Assembly: GCA_019055375.1 (NCBI GenBank)
Contig: JAHQIW010007363.1
Coordinates: 124,001-188,000, forward strand
Length of the DNA stretch: 64,000 bases
From: Parelaphostrongylus tenuis
Taxonomy: Eukaryota > Nematoda > Chromadorea > Rhabditida > Metastrongylidae
Direction: 5' to 3'
Positions 32,480 through 44,676 of this stretch are shown piece by piece. Each line of letters opens with the position of its first letter. Position 1 is the stretch's first letter. The notes beneath the pieces were generated by a model, which saw only the letters and a list, made by a program, of their open reading frames with translations, had not been told where the DNA came from and made no database searches. The translations under genes and the position numbers were made by a program.

Positions 32480-34590
32480 TACCGTAAGAATTCGCTTGAT
32501 TTCAGCTATCGAAGGATAATTCGCACTGAATCTAAAGCAAAAAGACATTTTTATCAAAGAGTTCAAGCATAGTGGGAATAACTGAAATGAAGTAAAGGAC
32601 AATTATGTGTCGTGAAAGATTTCTGCCGTTTGTGGTTGTTCTTGTTTGAGGTCTTACTTACTCAATGATGTTTGTTGATGAATGTATCAATAAACTATGA
32701 GCAATACCAACATTCTGTAAAATGTAGTCTAGAAGCATACATATTTGAAAAGAATTGAAAAGGCCTTTTTTTCAAAAATGTAACTTTCATAATGGAAAGT
32801 AAAAATTTTTAGGACAAATAAGCGTTCTTTTCACTAGGACTACATTTACAGAAGCTCCTCTAATAATGATTCACCAAATTTTCGTAATAATGAGATTTCC
32901 GTAGTATGAAGTCCTATCATGTATTTACCGAGAAATCCGCCAATCGAAAGGACCAATTGACTGCAGCAAGCGAAAAATTTTGTTATCTTTGCGCTAGCAA
33001 CAATAGCATAAGATGCGCTTTTTAAAAGCAGGTCGTAGTTCCTGAAGTGTTGCTTTTCGACCTATCGAAGGAATGCTAATAGTCGAATGGAATCGGTCTT
33101 TTCTAGAGAAAACCGAAGACTCCCAAGCGTAATCCTTGAAATGCGATTGTATGTGACAGAAATTCTTTTTAAAAGTAAGGATTTTTCAAGAGTTCAGTGG
33201 CGGTTTAGTAATTTTTTGTTGAAGCCGTTGAGAATCCCTGCCATTCAGGCTTTGCAGGTTTAGCTCAAACTTGAGTAATTAAACTTTTATACGCAATAGA
33301 ATAACACATGTACAATAACTAGCGACAGCAATAAATGTTCATATAAGTGGGATGAATAATACACCATCAACACTTCAAGTATTAGAGTTAACAATACATA
33401 AGCGTTGAGGAATAGCTTTGAAACAAGATGAAGAGTAGCGTTCTGAGATTACATACGTTAGACGTGGCGAGCAACAACGTGTTTTGAGGGTGGCGGCTAC
33501 TCTGAAGAGGGCTGATGACCTATTGCGATGACTAGATGTTATATCGGGTACAATAGCATTGAGTGCAACCTTAATTAGGGATTACTGTTAGTCACTTAAT
33601 AGGCTGCGATACCGCGAAAAGAGCAAGAGGCATTTGAAGGAGACCTAGTTGGAAACGGGTCAAGTTACGGTCATTCAGATGCATAGACATGGATGACCAG
33701 CTGAGGCTCAGTAACGCTGCAACGATCTAACTACCTTCTGCGTCTTGTCGGCTTATGCTTATATTGCTTATATACGAAATGAGACCGAAGGCTCTATCTG
33801 ATCAAGACGGGCTCACCCGAGGCGCTGTTTGCTTGAGTTCATATGCATGAATCTCTGGACTGGATTAAATATCCTCGATGCCCACATCCTGCTTAGACCT
33901 CTTGGAAAAAACAGGTTTGTGAATTTTTCAAGAGTTCTAGTAACAGCTTGACAGCTGAAATCGCAAAAACCTTGAAGGTGTACTTCATTTTTAGAATGGC
34001 TTCCTTAATGCGCTTCAACATCAGAAAAATCTCTCCCACGCTGAAGCATTTAAAATTAAAGAAGCTCTCTAGCTGGACTTTTGATGATGTTCGATAAAGT
34101 AAATCGCCACGATTCCCATAGTAATTCTGTTTTTGAAAAGAACACCTTATTTTACCTCAGCAGCCAAAATAAGATTACGTTGGCACATAATCAATGTGTT
34201 GCAAAAAGCACATTGACTTGAGGTCAGTGTCGCAAAATCTCAATTGGAGTGAAAACCCAATCTTTTTTGAATATTACAGTGCTTTGAGGAGTCTTCTCCA
34301 AAAATCATTCCGTCTTTGAAATCATTCAGATTTCCGCTATTAAATTATTATTGACTGTTCATAAGAAAACCTTATTTAGCGAGAAATAATTAGATATGAA
34401 ACAAAATTTTATAACGACTTTTACTGCGCAAAGAACATGCCATATGAGAAATAAAATAAAGCGTTCAAATTTAGATTGCACGACCTATCGAGTAAATGTG
34501 ATAAGCTTGCGAGCACCACTCTTGAAATGCGATTGCATGCCACAGAAATTGTTTTCAAGACATCCTCATTTCCTTCTTCAAGCCAAACAC
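32480..34590. other. No gene recognised
   Basis: Unassigned DNA. A short direct repeat (TTGAAATGCGATTG near 33137 and 34525) hints at repeat content related to the PLE flank. Confidence 0.3.
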
Positions 34591-35030
34591 GAGGTGTTTC
34601 ACAACTTCTTTATTCATTCATCAGCTGACGCTTCAGCAGTTTGCCTTCTTCAGAGCCTGAAACGGTCAAATTGTCCCAATCCAATCAGTCAAACACTTCC
34701 ATTACTCATTTAGAAAAATCACCGGACCTAGATTTTAATATCATCAAGCGCAAAATCAACTCTCGACTCACTCACCGCTTTTTATATGAGTTCCAATGAA
34801 TGATTCAAGTGGAAGTCACCAGAAGGAGAAGACATAATCCTCATAATGCACCCTACCCATCAAAACAAGTCTTATGTACTGACTCATATCACGAGTGATA
34901 ACGAAGCATTTCTTTCTGTATTTTATGGTTGGATTGGTCGTGTACAATTCAAAAATCTTCTACAATTTTTAGCGCTGATGTTTTTTGCTCCTGCACAAGG
35001 ATGGTGACCTCGATTTCAAAATCAACTCCG

Positions 35031-35190
35031 TCGTGCTTCTGTGCTCTATGCTTCCCTAGCGGGATGTTCCGTCTGTTAAGATGCTTGTCAGCTAGGTATT
35101 CTTCTATGCGGACATAGAGCGGCCTACCTGGCGTTTCGCTAATATATTTATCGCTACACGCTTTTCAAGAGATTCGGTAGATTGTACCTA
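35031..35190 (-). pseudogene. Penelope-like GIY-YIG endonuclease, minus copy
   Basis: It reads GTIYRIS, a stop, then KACSDKYISETPGRPLYVRI and EEYLADK. The GIY-like GTIY and the YIS (for YIG) positions, plus the CxxC-like cysteine in KAC, identify the GIY-YIG domain that PLEs carry C-terminal to the reverse transcriptase. The in-frame stop disables it. Confidence 0.7.
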
Positions 35191-35194
35191 CGCT

Positions 35195-35772
35195 TATTAA
35201 ATCACCATCTTTGCTGTCAGGACATATTTTACAAACTTTCATCATACAGAGACGGTCATACAAGCGGTTACGAGTCATTTGACGTATTAGAGTACTCGGT
35301 GGCCTTTCAATGATAGCTACCGATTGCTCTAAATCTGTTCTTCTCTTTTCAAACAACGTTTTATAGCAGTACTAATCTCATTTGAAAAGAACGCGAGGAT
35401 AAACGAAATTTTTCCTTCAATCGAATTTTCGTTCGGATGCGTACTCTTTCCTCTAAACCTAAGCCGAGTTGTTACAAATTCGTATTCATTAGAAGTGACT
35501 AATTCCCGAGCCCGTTTCACGAATTCTACTCTCTGCTCTTCCCCGGTACATACATTGGCGGCCGTTCGTAACATGTTTCTTACTGATGTGCTTTTTCGTG
35601 CGTGAGGGATGAGATGGGAGATAGTGAGCCAGGACATTGCTATTAGCTTTCTGTACCACTTTCTTATGTAGCCGCTCTTGGTTAAGCATATTTGCGCTCT
35701 CAAGAAAGGGAGCCAATTATCTTCTGGTATTTTGTAAGTGAATTTGATATACTCTGACTGTTCATTTAACAA
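35195..35772 (-). pseudogene. Penelope-like reverse transcriptase, C-terminal part
   Basis: The minus-strand frame 35772-35329 contains PEDNWLPFLRAQICLTKSGY and the thumb/linker region with RTAANVCTGEEQRVEFVKRA. The next frame (35356-35165) carries the connector NRLYDRLCMMKVCKICPD that leads to the endonuclease. The catalytic YADD region would lie further upstream and is absent, so this is a 5'-truncated copy. Confidence 0.75.
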
Positions 35773-35974
35773 TATAAAACAATTATTCAGTTCCTCTTAA
35801 ATGGAGCAGATAACCAAATAATCATATATAAAGTTCCATCATTGGTGCTCCCACTTTCCACATAAAGGCAATAGCCAGGCTAGGTACCATCGCTGCCCCA
35901 CTGCCAACTCTCTCATTTTAGCAAAACATTTCCCGGAGTTCCTAAACATTGAGCACTTTAGTTCTTTGTTTGAT

Positions 35975-36125
35975 CGTAGGTACAATTTACCTAACCTCTT
36001 GCAAAGCGTGCAGCGATAAATATATTGGCGAAACGGGTAGGCTGGTCTACGTTCACGTAGAAGGACACCTAGCTGACAAAGCGTTATAACAGACGAAACA
36101 CCTCGCTAGGGACACTTAGAGCACA
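35975..36125 (+). pseudogene. Penelope-like GIY-YIG endonuclease, plus copy
   Basis: Plus-strand GGTACAATTTACC followed by AAAGCGTGCAGCGATAAATA encodes KACSDKYIGETGRLVYVHVE, keeping YIG intact. A frame break occurs before it. It mirrors the minus copy at 35031-35190. Confidence 0.65.
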
Positions 36126-36579
36126 GAAGGCATAACGGAGTAGATTTTGACTTCGAGGTCGCCATCCTTACGCAATAACATAAACATCAGAGCGAAAGAT
36201 TTTGGAAGCATTTTGGATCGACACGACCAACCAACCATAATCCGAAGGGAGAAAAGCTTCGTAATTACTTGGATATGAGTTAGTACATGAGACTTGTTTT
36301 GATGGGTGGGATGCATTACGATCCAATGAGATCTCGTTCTGGTGATCTCCACTTAAATCATTCAGTAGAGCACATATAAAAGCGGTGAGTATGTTAAGAG
36401 TTGATTTTGTGCATGATGAGGTTAAAATCTAGGTCTGGTGACTTTTTCTGAAGTAGTAATGGAGGTGTTCGACTGATTGGATTGTAGACAGTTTGACTAT
36501 CCCAGGCTCTGAAGAAGGCCAACTGCAGAAGCGTGGCCTGTTGAATGAATAAAGAAATCATACGACACCTCGTTCTTCG

Positions 36580-37190
36580 GTTACAAAGGAAAGTTAGGAT
36601 GAATTGAAGCATGCTGACGTCAAAAGACTGCCGGTCTTCGGAATTGACAGAAATTGTTTCCAAAGGTAAAGATTTTTGATACAGTTGGCGCTCTTTTTTT
36701 TTTAATACTTCAACATAAGCTTTTTCAATGATAATTCACTTTTTTATTAGAAAAAAATTTATAAAATTTGAAATTTAACTACGTAATTAAAAATGTGTAA
36801 TCAAATAGAAAAAATGAATTGCGATTGCAAAACATTATGTTTTATCTATTACTGGAACGTAATTTGAAAATCTCCCCACACGACAACCTTAACGTCAGAA
36901 TTTTTCAACCTATCTATCGACTAAATAGTTATCGAGGAGATGAGAGAAAAACGTTAAATAATAACTAAAAAGCGTTCCTTTTTCGCAAATATGTTGTTTT
37001 TCTTCGTTGAAAAACGCAAGATTTTGACAAGCCATAACGTTAGTCAAATCTTAATCGACATGTATGCTCACCCACTATTTTACGGCTTTGAGCAAGTGAA
37101 TTTTCTTCAAAGTTAATGGGCATCAATGTTAGTGGAGCCGCAGTGAAGAATGTGCTAATTTTTGCATGGTATGGCTCACACCACAGACGT
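36580..37190. other. No gene recognised
   Basis: AT-rich spacer between the PLE and the RTE 5' leader. Confidence 0.4.
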
Positions 37191-37649
37191 CCCTCTTTGA
37201 GAGGTCCCCCGGTTAGTCGTGCGGGTGCGGAGCACGTCCCCAAGTGGTGGATAGGGAAATAAACGCGAACCAAAAGCGACTGTGTGCCTCCCAGTGATGT
37301 AGGTGGATTCAGAGGATGAGCTCCCTGCTTCTGCAGCGCCGATTCAACAAAACTCTATTTCTACAAGTAAAGTAGGCCAAGAGCCTGTAATCAAGCTGCT
37401 GGGTAGTACATGACGCCTTCCTGCTACTCTGAGAGAGACTGGCGAGCTACTCGTGAATATCCAGCCTCAACTTTTAGAGCTTAGTAAGCTATACATTGGA
37501 TATCAGAATGCTAGAAGCAGCACTAAAGAATTGCCTCATTCCCCTGACCCCGAAAGAACCCCCAGCACGGCAGCGCTGGCTAGGACGAGTACGGAGAGGC
37601 TGCTAAAATCTCAGGGCCGAACTATGCTGCTAAAGTGGAAACGGACTAT

Positions 37650-38330
37650 AATGAAGATCTCTACTTACAATGCAGGAACACTTGCTTACAAATCCGCTGC
37701 AGAAGATCTATTGATTCAAGCAAGAAGGATAAGCTGACGACGTCATTGGCCTGGCTAAGACGAGAACACGCCACACTTTTCACGCTGTTTATTACAGCGG
37801 AGAAGAACTGCTTCTTGGCACATGCTATAGCAGAGGTGTCGGTGGCGTTGACGCCCTCGTCAAATCGAATTTGACAGTGAACATTGATTCGTATGAACAA
37901 CTAACAACACGCATCGGACGATTACGGTTGAAACGATGTGGTTCTATGCCGGCTTTGACCATCTTCTTTGCTTACACTCCAAGATCAAGCTATAACGAAG
38001 ACGAACTCCAAAGCGTTTTATAGGGACATCGAAGAATTCTTCAGAGAAGATCATACAATCTTCAAGGTCATTGCCGAAGATTTTCATGCAAAAATTGGAC
38101 CTAAAAGAATGTCTGAAGAATGTCACATTGAGACCCACGGAGTAGAATGAAATGAACAGGGTGAGAGGCAATCTGAGTTTATCATGACGACCCAAACCAG
38201 CCGTGCTAACTCACAATTCTAAAAGCCTCTTTCTTAACGGTGGACGTGGAGCCTCTCAATGAAGGGTACCATAAAGAAATAGACCACATCTTAATAAATT
38301 AAAGGTTTTGCCTGACCGATATCGGCGCTG
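37650..38330 (+). pseudogene. RTE apurinic endonuclease domain, broken
   Basis: It begins MKISTYNAGTLAYKSAAEDL, the usual start of the RTE endonuclease (exonuclease-endonuclease-phosphatase fold). Further on, VIAEDFHAKIGPKR stands where the family has a GDFNAKIG catalytic block: D is kept and the G and N are changed. Frames change at least three times. Confidence 0.7.
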
Positions 38331-39059
38331 TTGCTAAGTTCTGCGCGGGACCAAACCATCGCCTTCCTCGCGCAAAGTTCCGTTTTTCGCTTGAAGGAGA
38401 GAAAGCCGCTAAATTCAAACAACGAAGTTCCAGAATTACCATACACTGGGACGTATTCAAATCATTAGTCGGCTCTTGTCAAGATACCGTTGTCTACAAC
38501 ATCGGCGGAAAATACGACCGCTTGCAGAATACCTTCGCGTTAGTGCTCTAAAAGCCGAGAGAGCTAAAGCCTTGAATCAACTCTTGTCTCCACAGACACT
38601 CGAGCTGATGCGTCAACTTGGAATCGTACGAGCTACATGCAACCGAGCTCTTACGTCCGAAATTGCGAAACTCTGCAGGAAAGTAATAAAAGAAGACTCG
38701 AAGAGGGACGAGCAGCAGTCATGGCTGAGGCTGCAGAAGCTGGGAAGAGCATTCGCATAGCCCACCGAAGCTTCGCCAATTGCAAGACCAAGGTGATTGC
38801 ACTCCGATGCCGCCGTGATGAAACACTTACACCTTCCCGAAGGACAATGGAGAAAATCACCCACCAGTACTACTCGGGTCTCCTCGCTTTCCACGTCCTC
38901 ATACCGTCAGTGAATTGAAAAAGGATGAACCATTTGTTTCATCAGTCCTACCTTTTGAAATCCGACATGCTATATCGCCGGTGAAGAGCAGAACAACATA
39001 CAGGATTAAACCACAACACCTGAAGAACCTACCGCCATTTCTCTTCAACACCGTGGCTC

Positions 39060-40370
39060 GCCTCCTCACTCGCTACCTGTCAGGATGAAAAGGTTCCCTT
39101 TCCAATGGAAAACTAACAAGACCGTATTATTGTTCAAGAAGGGAGACCTTCAGCGAAATAGGCAACAATCGCCCAATCTGCCTGCTGTTCGTTGTCTTTA
39201 AACTTTCCGCTTCAAGAATCCTAAACAGGATTGACAGAACACTGGACGAAGGACAGCCGTGCGATCAAGAAGGGTTTCGAAGAGGATTTTCTGCCACAGA
39301 CCACATTCATACCATCACAGGACTTATTGAATTTCACGAGAGTGCAAACTACCACTCTGTCTTACCTTCATCGATCTGAAGAAAGCCTTTGATTGGGTGG
39401 AAACAGAAGCGGTTATAGAGGCTCTGGATAACCAGGGTGTCGCTACTCGGTACATATGATCCTTCGCAAGCTGCATTAAGATTTCACAACTAAAATACCT
39501 CCATTCTACAATAACATCACCATTGACGTAAAAAGAGGGGTTCGACAAGGTGATACAAATTTGCCAAAACTATTCACTGCCACCCTCGAAATGTCATGCG
39601 AAAATTAAAATGGGACGGTATGGGAGTGAAAATTGACGGTTGGCAATTGAACCATCTTCGCATTGCTGATGAGATCGTCTTCATAACACCATGCATCAGC
39701 CAAGTGCAACAAATGATGACCGATTTCGACAACGCCTGTGGAAAGATTGGTCTTCAACCAAATCCAACGAAAGCGATGTTCATGAAGAACGGATGGGTTT
39801 TAAACGCCCCATTCACGCTCAACAGAACGAAAATCTTCGAATGCTCCGGTTACTTCTATCTAGGTCGTGAAATCATGCTGAACGACCTAGCTCCGGAGTT
39901 GAGCAGTACGAAATGAGCTTTTGAAGATACGTTTAAGAGCATCGAATATGTAGTGAAGAGGACAAAGAACATCTAACTCTGTGCTCACCTTGTCGACTCG
40001 ACGATTATCCCTGCCCTAACGTATGCAGCAGAAGCCTGGTGGCTATGTAAGCAGGATTAAGGATCACTTGGCGTTATTGAACACGCAGTCGAAAGGTCGA
40101 TGCTAGGAGTATCTCGTATCTCGCAAATGAGGGAAAGGATTCGAAGTGCCGACCTGCGTCAACGGTCGAAGATCACAGATGCCGTTCTATACAAGCATGA
40201 TATCGAAAACAAGGTGGGCCGCACACGTGATGAGTTTTTACGACAACCGATGGACGAAAGACGTTACAAACTGGGTTTCTCGGGATATCAAGCGCTTTAG
40301 AGGAAGATCACCGATCCTTAGGACCGATTTCTTCACAAAAGGTATAGGAGAGAAATATGATGCTCAGCGA
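39060..40370 (+). pseudogene. RTE reverse transcriptase domain, broken
   Basis: Recognisable blocks include RILNRIDRTLDEGQP, FIDLKKAFDWVETEAVIEAL, KRGVRQGDTN and HLRIADEIVFITP. The catalytic FADD motif has become IADE, removing one of the two essential aspartates. The tail keeps MLGVSRISQMRERIRSADLR. Stops at about 39915 and 40060 and frameshifts confirm that it is dead. Confidence 0.8.
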
Positions 40371-40529
40371 ATCCCTTGAGCAGGCAAGATCCATTGGGCT
40401 GCTCTTGCTCGCGATAGGAAAAAATGGAAGTGTTGCTGGTACCCGCTCGAGTCACTCGACGATCAACAGGGACGGCAGGTGATACAGGTGATACAAACTA
40501 TCCGGTCAATTCTCGACGCGAACGATTGA

Positions 40530-41015
40530 TGCCACGATGTAGTTCTTCTCACCCCAACTAGTGCTTCAGCTATCTGAGAATATGGAAATCGGACGGAGAC
40601 AGATCTGCCGAATACGGTGGATGATTCAAGTGCTCTCACCCCAAATCGGTCAACTTCTTCCCTGTTTTCGTTGGCAAAGTGTGACTTTGCATTGTCTTGA
40701 TGCAAAATGACTTGGCGACGGCGGTGACGTGGATGGTTCTTGACTGCAACGGTCCAGTTGCTGACATTATCGCTCAGCGTTGAGGACGTTTGACCGGCTT
40801 ACAACAATCTCAATGAATCAGCCCACTTCGGACCCATAAAATGTCCAACACTGCTTTAGGCGCAAATCAATTTGGTGTCGGTGCTGATGTTCCTTGATGA
40901 CCTGGAAACAACCAATGAGTTGGACGACACCGCCTCTTGAAGATGCACTTCTCATCAATATTGACAAGATGTGCAAAGATGCACCATACGATGCTCAAGG
41001 AAATTCTGCACTAAA
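40530..41015 (-). pseudogene. mariner transposase fragment, minus strand
   Basis: On the minus strand a DE(K) region with WLFPG (near 40910-40960) is followed by LHQDNAKSH (second catalytic D, near 40690). After a frameshift comes NHPPYSADLSPSDFH (third D, near 40600). The D-x34-D layout is mariner. It is joined to the RTE 3' end at 40495. Confidence 0.7.
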
Positions 41016-41264
41016 CAGGTAAAAGAAAAATTTGTTTCTGTGCGAAAATTTTTGTCTTTAGCGGATCAAGTTTGTAGACATAGTTGGAAACTTAATAGCC
41101 TCATCGGACAGAGCTTTTTCATTGGATTATTAGTGATCATTCGACATCGCAAGTTCCAGTAATTTAAACGATGCATCTATTTACTGAATATACCGTTTAG
41201 TTGGAAAAATCGACAACGTTTTACATTTTCGACGACCGATAAGGGCCGATGCACGTAGCAGGAG

Positions 41265-41605
41265 GGGAAGTGGTGGGGGGGGGGGGGAGGAAAGAGGAGC
41301 GATCGATTGAGTTTGGAATATTGTTAAAAACTTTAGATAATAATTCTTGATTCTAACAATATGGAAAGTTCTAAATATACAAATACATGCTTATATGCTG
41401 TTCGTGCTTCCAGCGAATTGTACGTGTGATAAAAATGACGGCGAAAGGCGAGTGTGAGAAATTTTTTTTTCGGTTGACAAGTCGTTAGAGTGATACTATA
41501 GCCAGAGATTTATGCCTTCGAGACTACTAACACTCCTATGAAAAGTTCCTGTCCAGCGAATGAGATTGGTTTTTATTTTGTCGCCGTCTAACATATATTT
41601 CTTTC
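41265..41605. mobile_element. Fold-back DNA transposon, right half (copy 4)
   Basis: It starts at a G-run (about 41260-41290), the usual centre of the family, and ends with the terminal block ACTAACACTCCTATGAAAAG, GAGATTGG, TTTGTCGCCGTCTAACATAT. The left half is missing. Confidence 0.65.
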
Positions 41606-41864
41606 ATTTCTCAAATGGCTTCTTTTTGTGCTGTAGCATTAGAAATAAAATTTTGTTTCGAATTCAAAGATTTCTTGCCGGTGGTCATAAGAAACTATGA
41701 GGAAATGTAAAATGTAAAGACGTGTATGGCTGCGTGTTTTGTGGGCAGCCTGATTTTTCCGGATCGATGAAGGCGAAGCCATTGAAACATCAGTTGTTTG
41801 AAGAAAATTGAATCACAAACGCCTCGATTTGACACAAAAATAAAAAAATGAGAATGAGTGGTGG

Positions 41865-41960
41865 CGCAGATATGCTTTGATGACGTAGTGGTAGAGCGCG
41901 CGTACCCGGCATGATTGAAACGCGGGTTCGATTCCAGCCCAAAGCCGTGTTTTTGCTCAA
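41865..41960 (+). repeat. tRNA-like element, family D, copy 3
   Basis: ATGACGTAGTGGTAGAGCGC is followed by GCGGGTTCGATTCCAGCCC, so the A and B boxes are well kept. The acceptor ends pair poorly. A further diverged copy follows at 42010-42105. Confidence 0.6.
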
Positions 41961-42009
41961 AACTCAATTCTCTTGAGTATATTCAAAAGGAAGAGATAAG
42001 GGCTTGTGA

Positions 42010-42105
42010 CTCAAATCATATTACAGTTCACGCGCTGGTGATTCGGGGGGTAAAATGCCCACTTTCCATGCAGGCGATCTGAGTTCGATTTCTTGCCAAT
42101 GGTAT
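42010..42105 (+). repeat. tRNA-like element, diverged
   Basis: CGCTGGTGATTCGGGGGG and CTGAGTTCGATTTCTTGCC recall the D-arm and T-arm of a tRNA. It is only 50 bp from the 41865 copy. Confidence 0.4.
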
Positions 42106-42609
42106 GTTCTACTTTTTTGGCATCTATGAGTTTAGTGATAATGTACTATACCCGCTATACGTGGAAAACAAGCTTGTGTGAGTTCGTCATTTGCCGCGTA
42201 AAATTAAATCAGCTATCTCGCACGTATTATAGAACTTTTCCAACGAACGTGTTACGTGTTCATTCTTTCTGACAGGAAGTAAACAATGATCTTAGGGCTT
42301 CGCCTGTAATGACGTTGTGTGTCAAGAGCAATAATTTTTCAATTTTTCATTTATTTGCATAAATATTGTTCTCGAAAAAGATAGAAGTAGTGGATTTTGC
42401 TCGAAAACTTCGCACTGAGTTTAAGCGCTGCCATGGTTATCAATGTCGCGTAGACTATTCACAGTGACATGCTGAAAGATGGACTAAGTTGAAGAACATG
42501 CTGTGCTCGAGATATAACCGTAAAAGAGTTATGACATTGTAAAAAATACTGAGTAAGAAAAAACAAGGCGAATAGAGGATTACACATAAACAGTTCAGTG
42601 ATTTCTTTA

Positions 42610-42868
42610 CGCTTCAAAACATTGTGCAACATGGTGCATCTTTGCACATCTTGTCACTATTGATGAGAAGTGGATCTTCAAGAGGCGGTGTCGTCCAAAT
42701 CGGTGATTGTTTCCAGGTCATCAAGGAACATCAGCACCGACACCAAATTGATTTGCGCCAAAAGCAGTGTTGGAAATTTTATGGGTCCGAAGTGGGCCGA
42801 TTCATCGAGATTGTTGTAAGCCGGTCAAACGTCCTCAACGCTGAGCGATAATGTCAGCAGCTGGACCG
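42610..42868 (+). pseudogene. mariner transposase fragment, plus strand
   Basis: It encodes the same middle part of mariner transposase as 40745-41010 but on the plus strand (FKRRCRP-type block and the AKSSVGNFMGPKWADS frame). The two fragments form an inverted pair separated by 1.6 kb, and this one runs straight into the start of the large inverted repeat at 42870. Confidence 0.6.
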
Positions 42869-44196
42869 TTACTGTGGCGCTTTTGAAGCAAAAGATTCAG
42901 ACAGGTGCTTTATCACATCACCGACTTTGGCAAAACGTATTCTTGCCAGGGAATGTTGCAGCGACCTGAAGATATGATAATCACCTGGAGCAGCATCAGC
43001 TATTAACGGTGGGCAAACCGCTTAATATTTGAGAACTAACTAATGACAAGTAACAGCATACTGTTAAGTCAAGACTGAACAAAATCTCACTATAGTAAAC
43101 TTTTGCTTTTGAACAATAGAGAAATGTAAACACTTATGGTTACTATGATGAGGATTTGGCATAATAGGCCCGTTTGGTGAACAGAAGTAAAAGTAATAAT
43201 TATATCTGCCGTTTCAAGAAACTTTACGCTTTCGTTTTATAATTTAGTATTTTCTCATTTAACCGAGTGGACTTTGATTCTTTGACGTTCTACATTTGGA
43301 TCTAGAGACCACTGAACACCTTATTTATTTATAAAACGATATGATTCGCTTCTATTTCTTGTCCAAAAAATATTTAAATGGTTCTGAGAGATGATTGTGA
43401 TTATGGCTTTATCTGATACTGGATATAAGTTTCCCAGCAAATCTATTTATCGGCAAAATTTTTGAGATAAAATGATCTTCAGCATAATTTCATGAAGTGA
43501 ATTGCAGCAAATTTATATAGATCAAACAACAGACCAGAAATGATCACAAACAGTTGAACAATAGCGTGAGAATAGCTGTGAAATTTATGGATATATATTG
43601 GAAAAAACATCCACTGTGCCTTTACAATCTACACGAATCTTTTGGAAGGTAACACGACGGAGGCGTCGCGTCTCACTCAGCTACTGTAAATTGGCGGCGC
43701 CGCGCCTCCTCCGAAATTTCTACAGACGAGCTACGCAATGTTTTTTTAAAGGACATTGCTAGATAAACTAAAGTTCTGAAGCGACATTATAATTAATGTA
43801 TGGTAGGATATTACTGAAAAGGATCTATAAGGATGATTTCAACAGGAACAACGTCTATGTGTCAGAAAAATGTTATGTTTTATTGGGTGGAACTTCATCT
43901 GTATTTATTTTTATTAATTCTTGTGAGTAAAGTGAATACAGGTCATCATGGTATTTGATCGATATTTGGTGGTTTAGCAAATTTTTCCACCGTGTAGTTA
44001 GGAAAAGACCCACACCCATCCCTGAATAAAGCATCTGATTTGGAAATTGTGGTCCATTTTAACATCGGCCCATTTGAGAACTGAACTATCACGTACGCCC
44101 AGTTTGAATACGTGCAGTTTAACGACGGGTGCACGCAGGAGCTAAACTCGCCTGTTATCTAGACGATCTTCTCTACGACAGTGATTTCTCACAAAT

Positions 44197-44277
44197 GTTG
44201 ACAGTTCAGTTGTTAAGGGAGAGGGTTGCAGCGTTGCACCATACTTAGACTGCTGGTTCGAATCACGCAAGAGGGAT
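44197..44277 (+). pseudogene. tRNA-Tyr-like pseudogene, left arm 1
   Basis: CAGTTCAGTTGTTAAGGGA (D-arm) and GCTGGTTCGAATCACGC (T-arm) are visible. The anticodon arm carries GTTGCAGCGTTGCAC with no GTA anticodon. The mirror copy is at 47972-48053. Confidence 0.5.
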
Positions 44278-44435
44278 TCTTACACAAACCATGGTGAAAT
44301 AGGCCATCAGTATTTCATTATCAGCGCTTTTCACTGAATACATGATATCTTTGCTGGATGTATAATTGAAATGATTACATGGCAACTTCAAATCAAACAC
44401 TGTTTTTCTCCACTACACGGAAAGCCCATTCGCAT

Positions 44436-44514
44436 CCGTCGATAGGTCAGTTGGTTAAGCGGAGGACTGTGGTTGCGCTATCCTTAAGTCGGTGGCTTGA
44501 ATCCGGCTCGATGG
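44436..44514 (+). pseudogene. tRNA-Tyr pseudogene, left arm 2
   Basis: The ends CCGTCGA/CTCGATGG pair partly. The D-arm has GGTCAGTTGGTTAAGC. The anticodon region reads GACTGTGGTTGCGC, so GTA is lost, and the T-loop reads GGCTTGAATCC. The mirror copy is at 47735-47814. Confidence 0.6.
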
Positions 44515-44676
44515 AGCACTTTGCAGAAAATGAGCAGAGAAAGCACCAAATTTTATTATCAACACAAGACACTAGTGCAATGAAGAATTTATTATTTGGT
44601 TTGTAATTTCAGAAGGTAAGCAGCATTAGCAGTTCAGAACAACATTTTTGTTCATTGCACTGAAATTCTGTCGTCA

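Larger units (their letters stand above)
34600..36570 (-). mobile_element. Penelope-like element in inverted double copy
   Basis: A PLE 3' half on the minus strand (reverse transcriptase end 35772-35195, GIY-YIG endonuclease 35190-35031, 3' region to 34600) meets a second copy of endonuclease end plus 3' region on the plus strand (35985-36570). The two flanks are reverse complements of about 570 bp, for example GCGGTGAGTATGTTAAGAGT near 36382 and its counterpart near 34770. Inverted or tandem terminal copies (pseudo-LTRs) are a known trait of Penelope-like elements. Multiple stops show it is inactive. Confidence 0.75.
37193..40495 (+). mobile_element. RTE LINE, near full length, inactive
   Basis: Order: 5' leader with a plus-strand match to 17878-18290 (37193-37630), endonuclease (from about 37650), linker, reverse transcriptase (about 39060-40040), C-terminal tail (to about 40450) and a 3' end with AGGTGATAC repeats at 40480-40495. 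The coding region is broken by many stops and shifts. It is on the strand opposite to the 16.7-kb copy and is clearly older. Confidence 0.85.
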
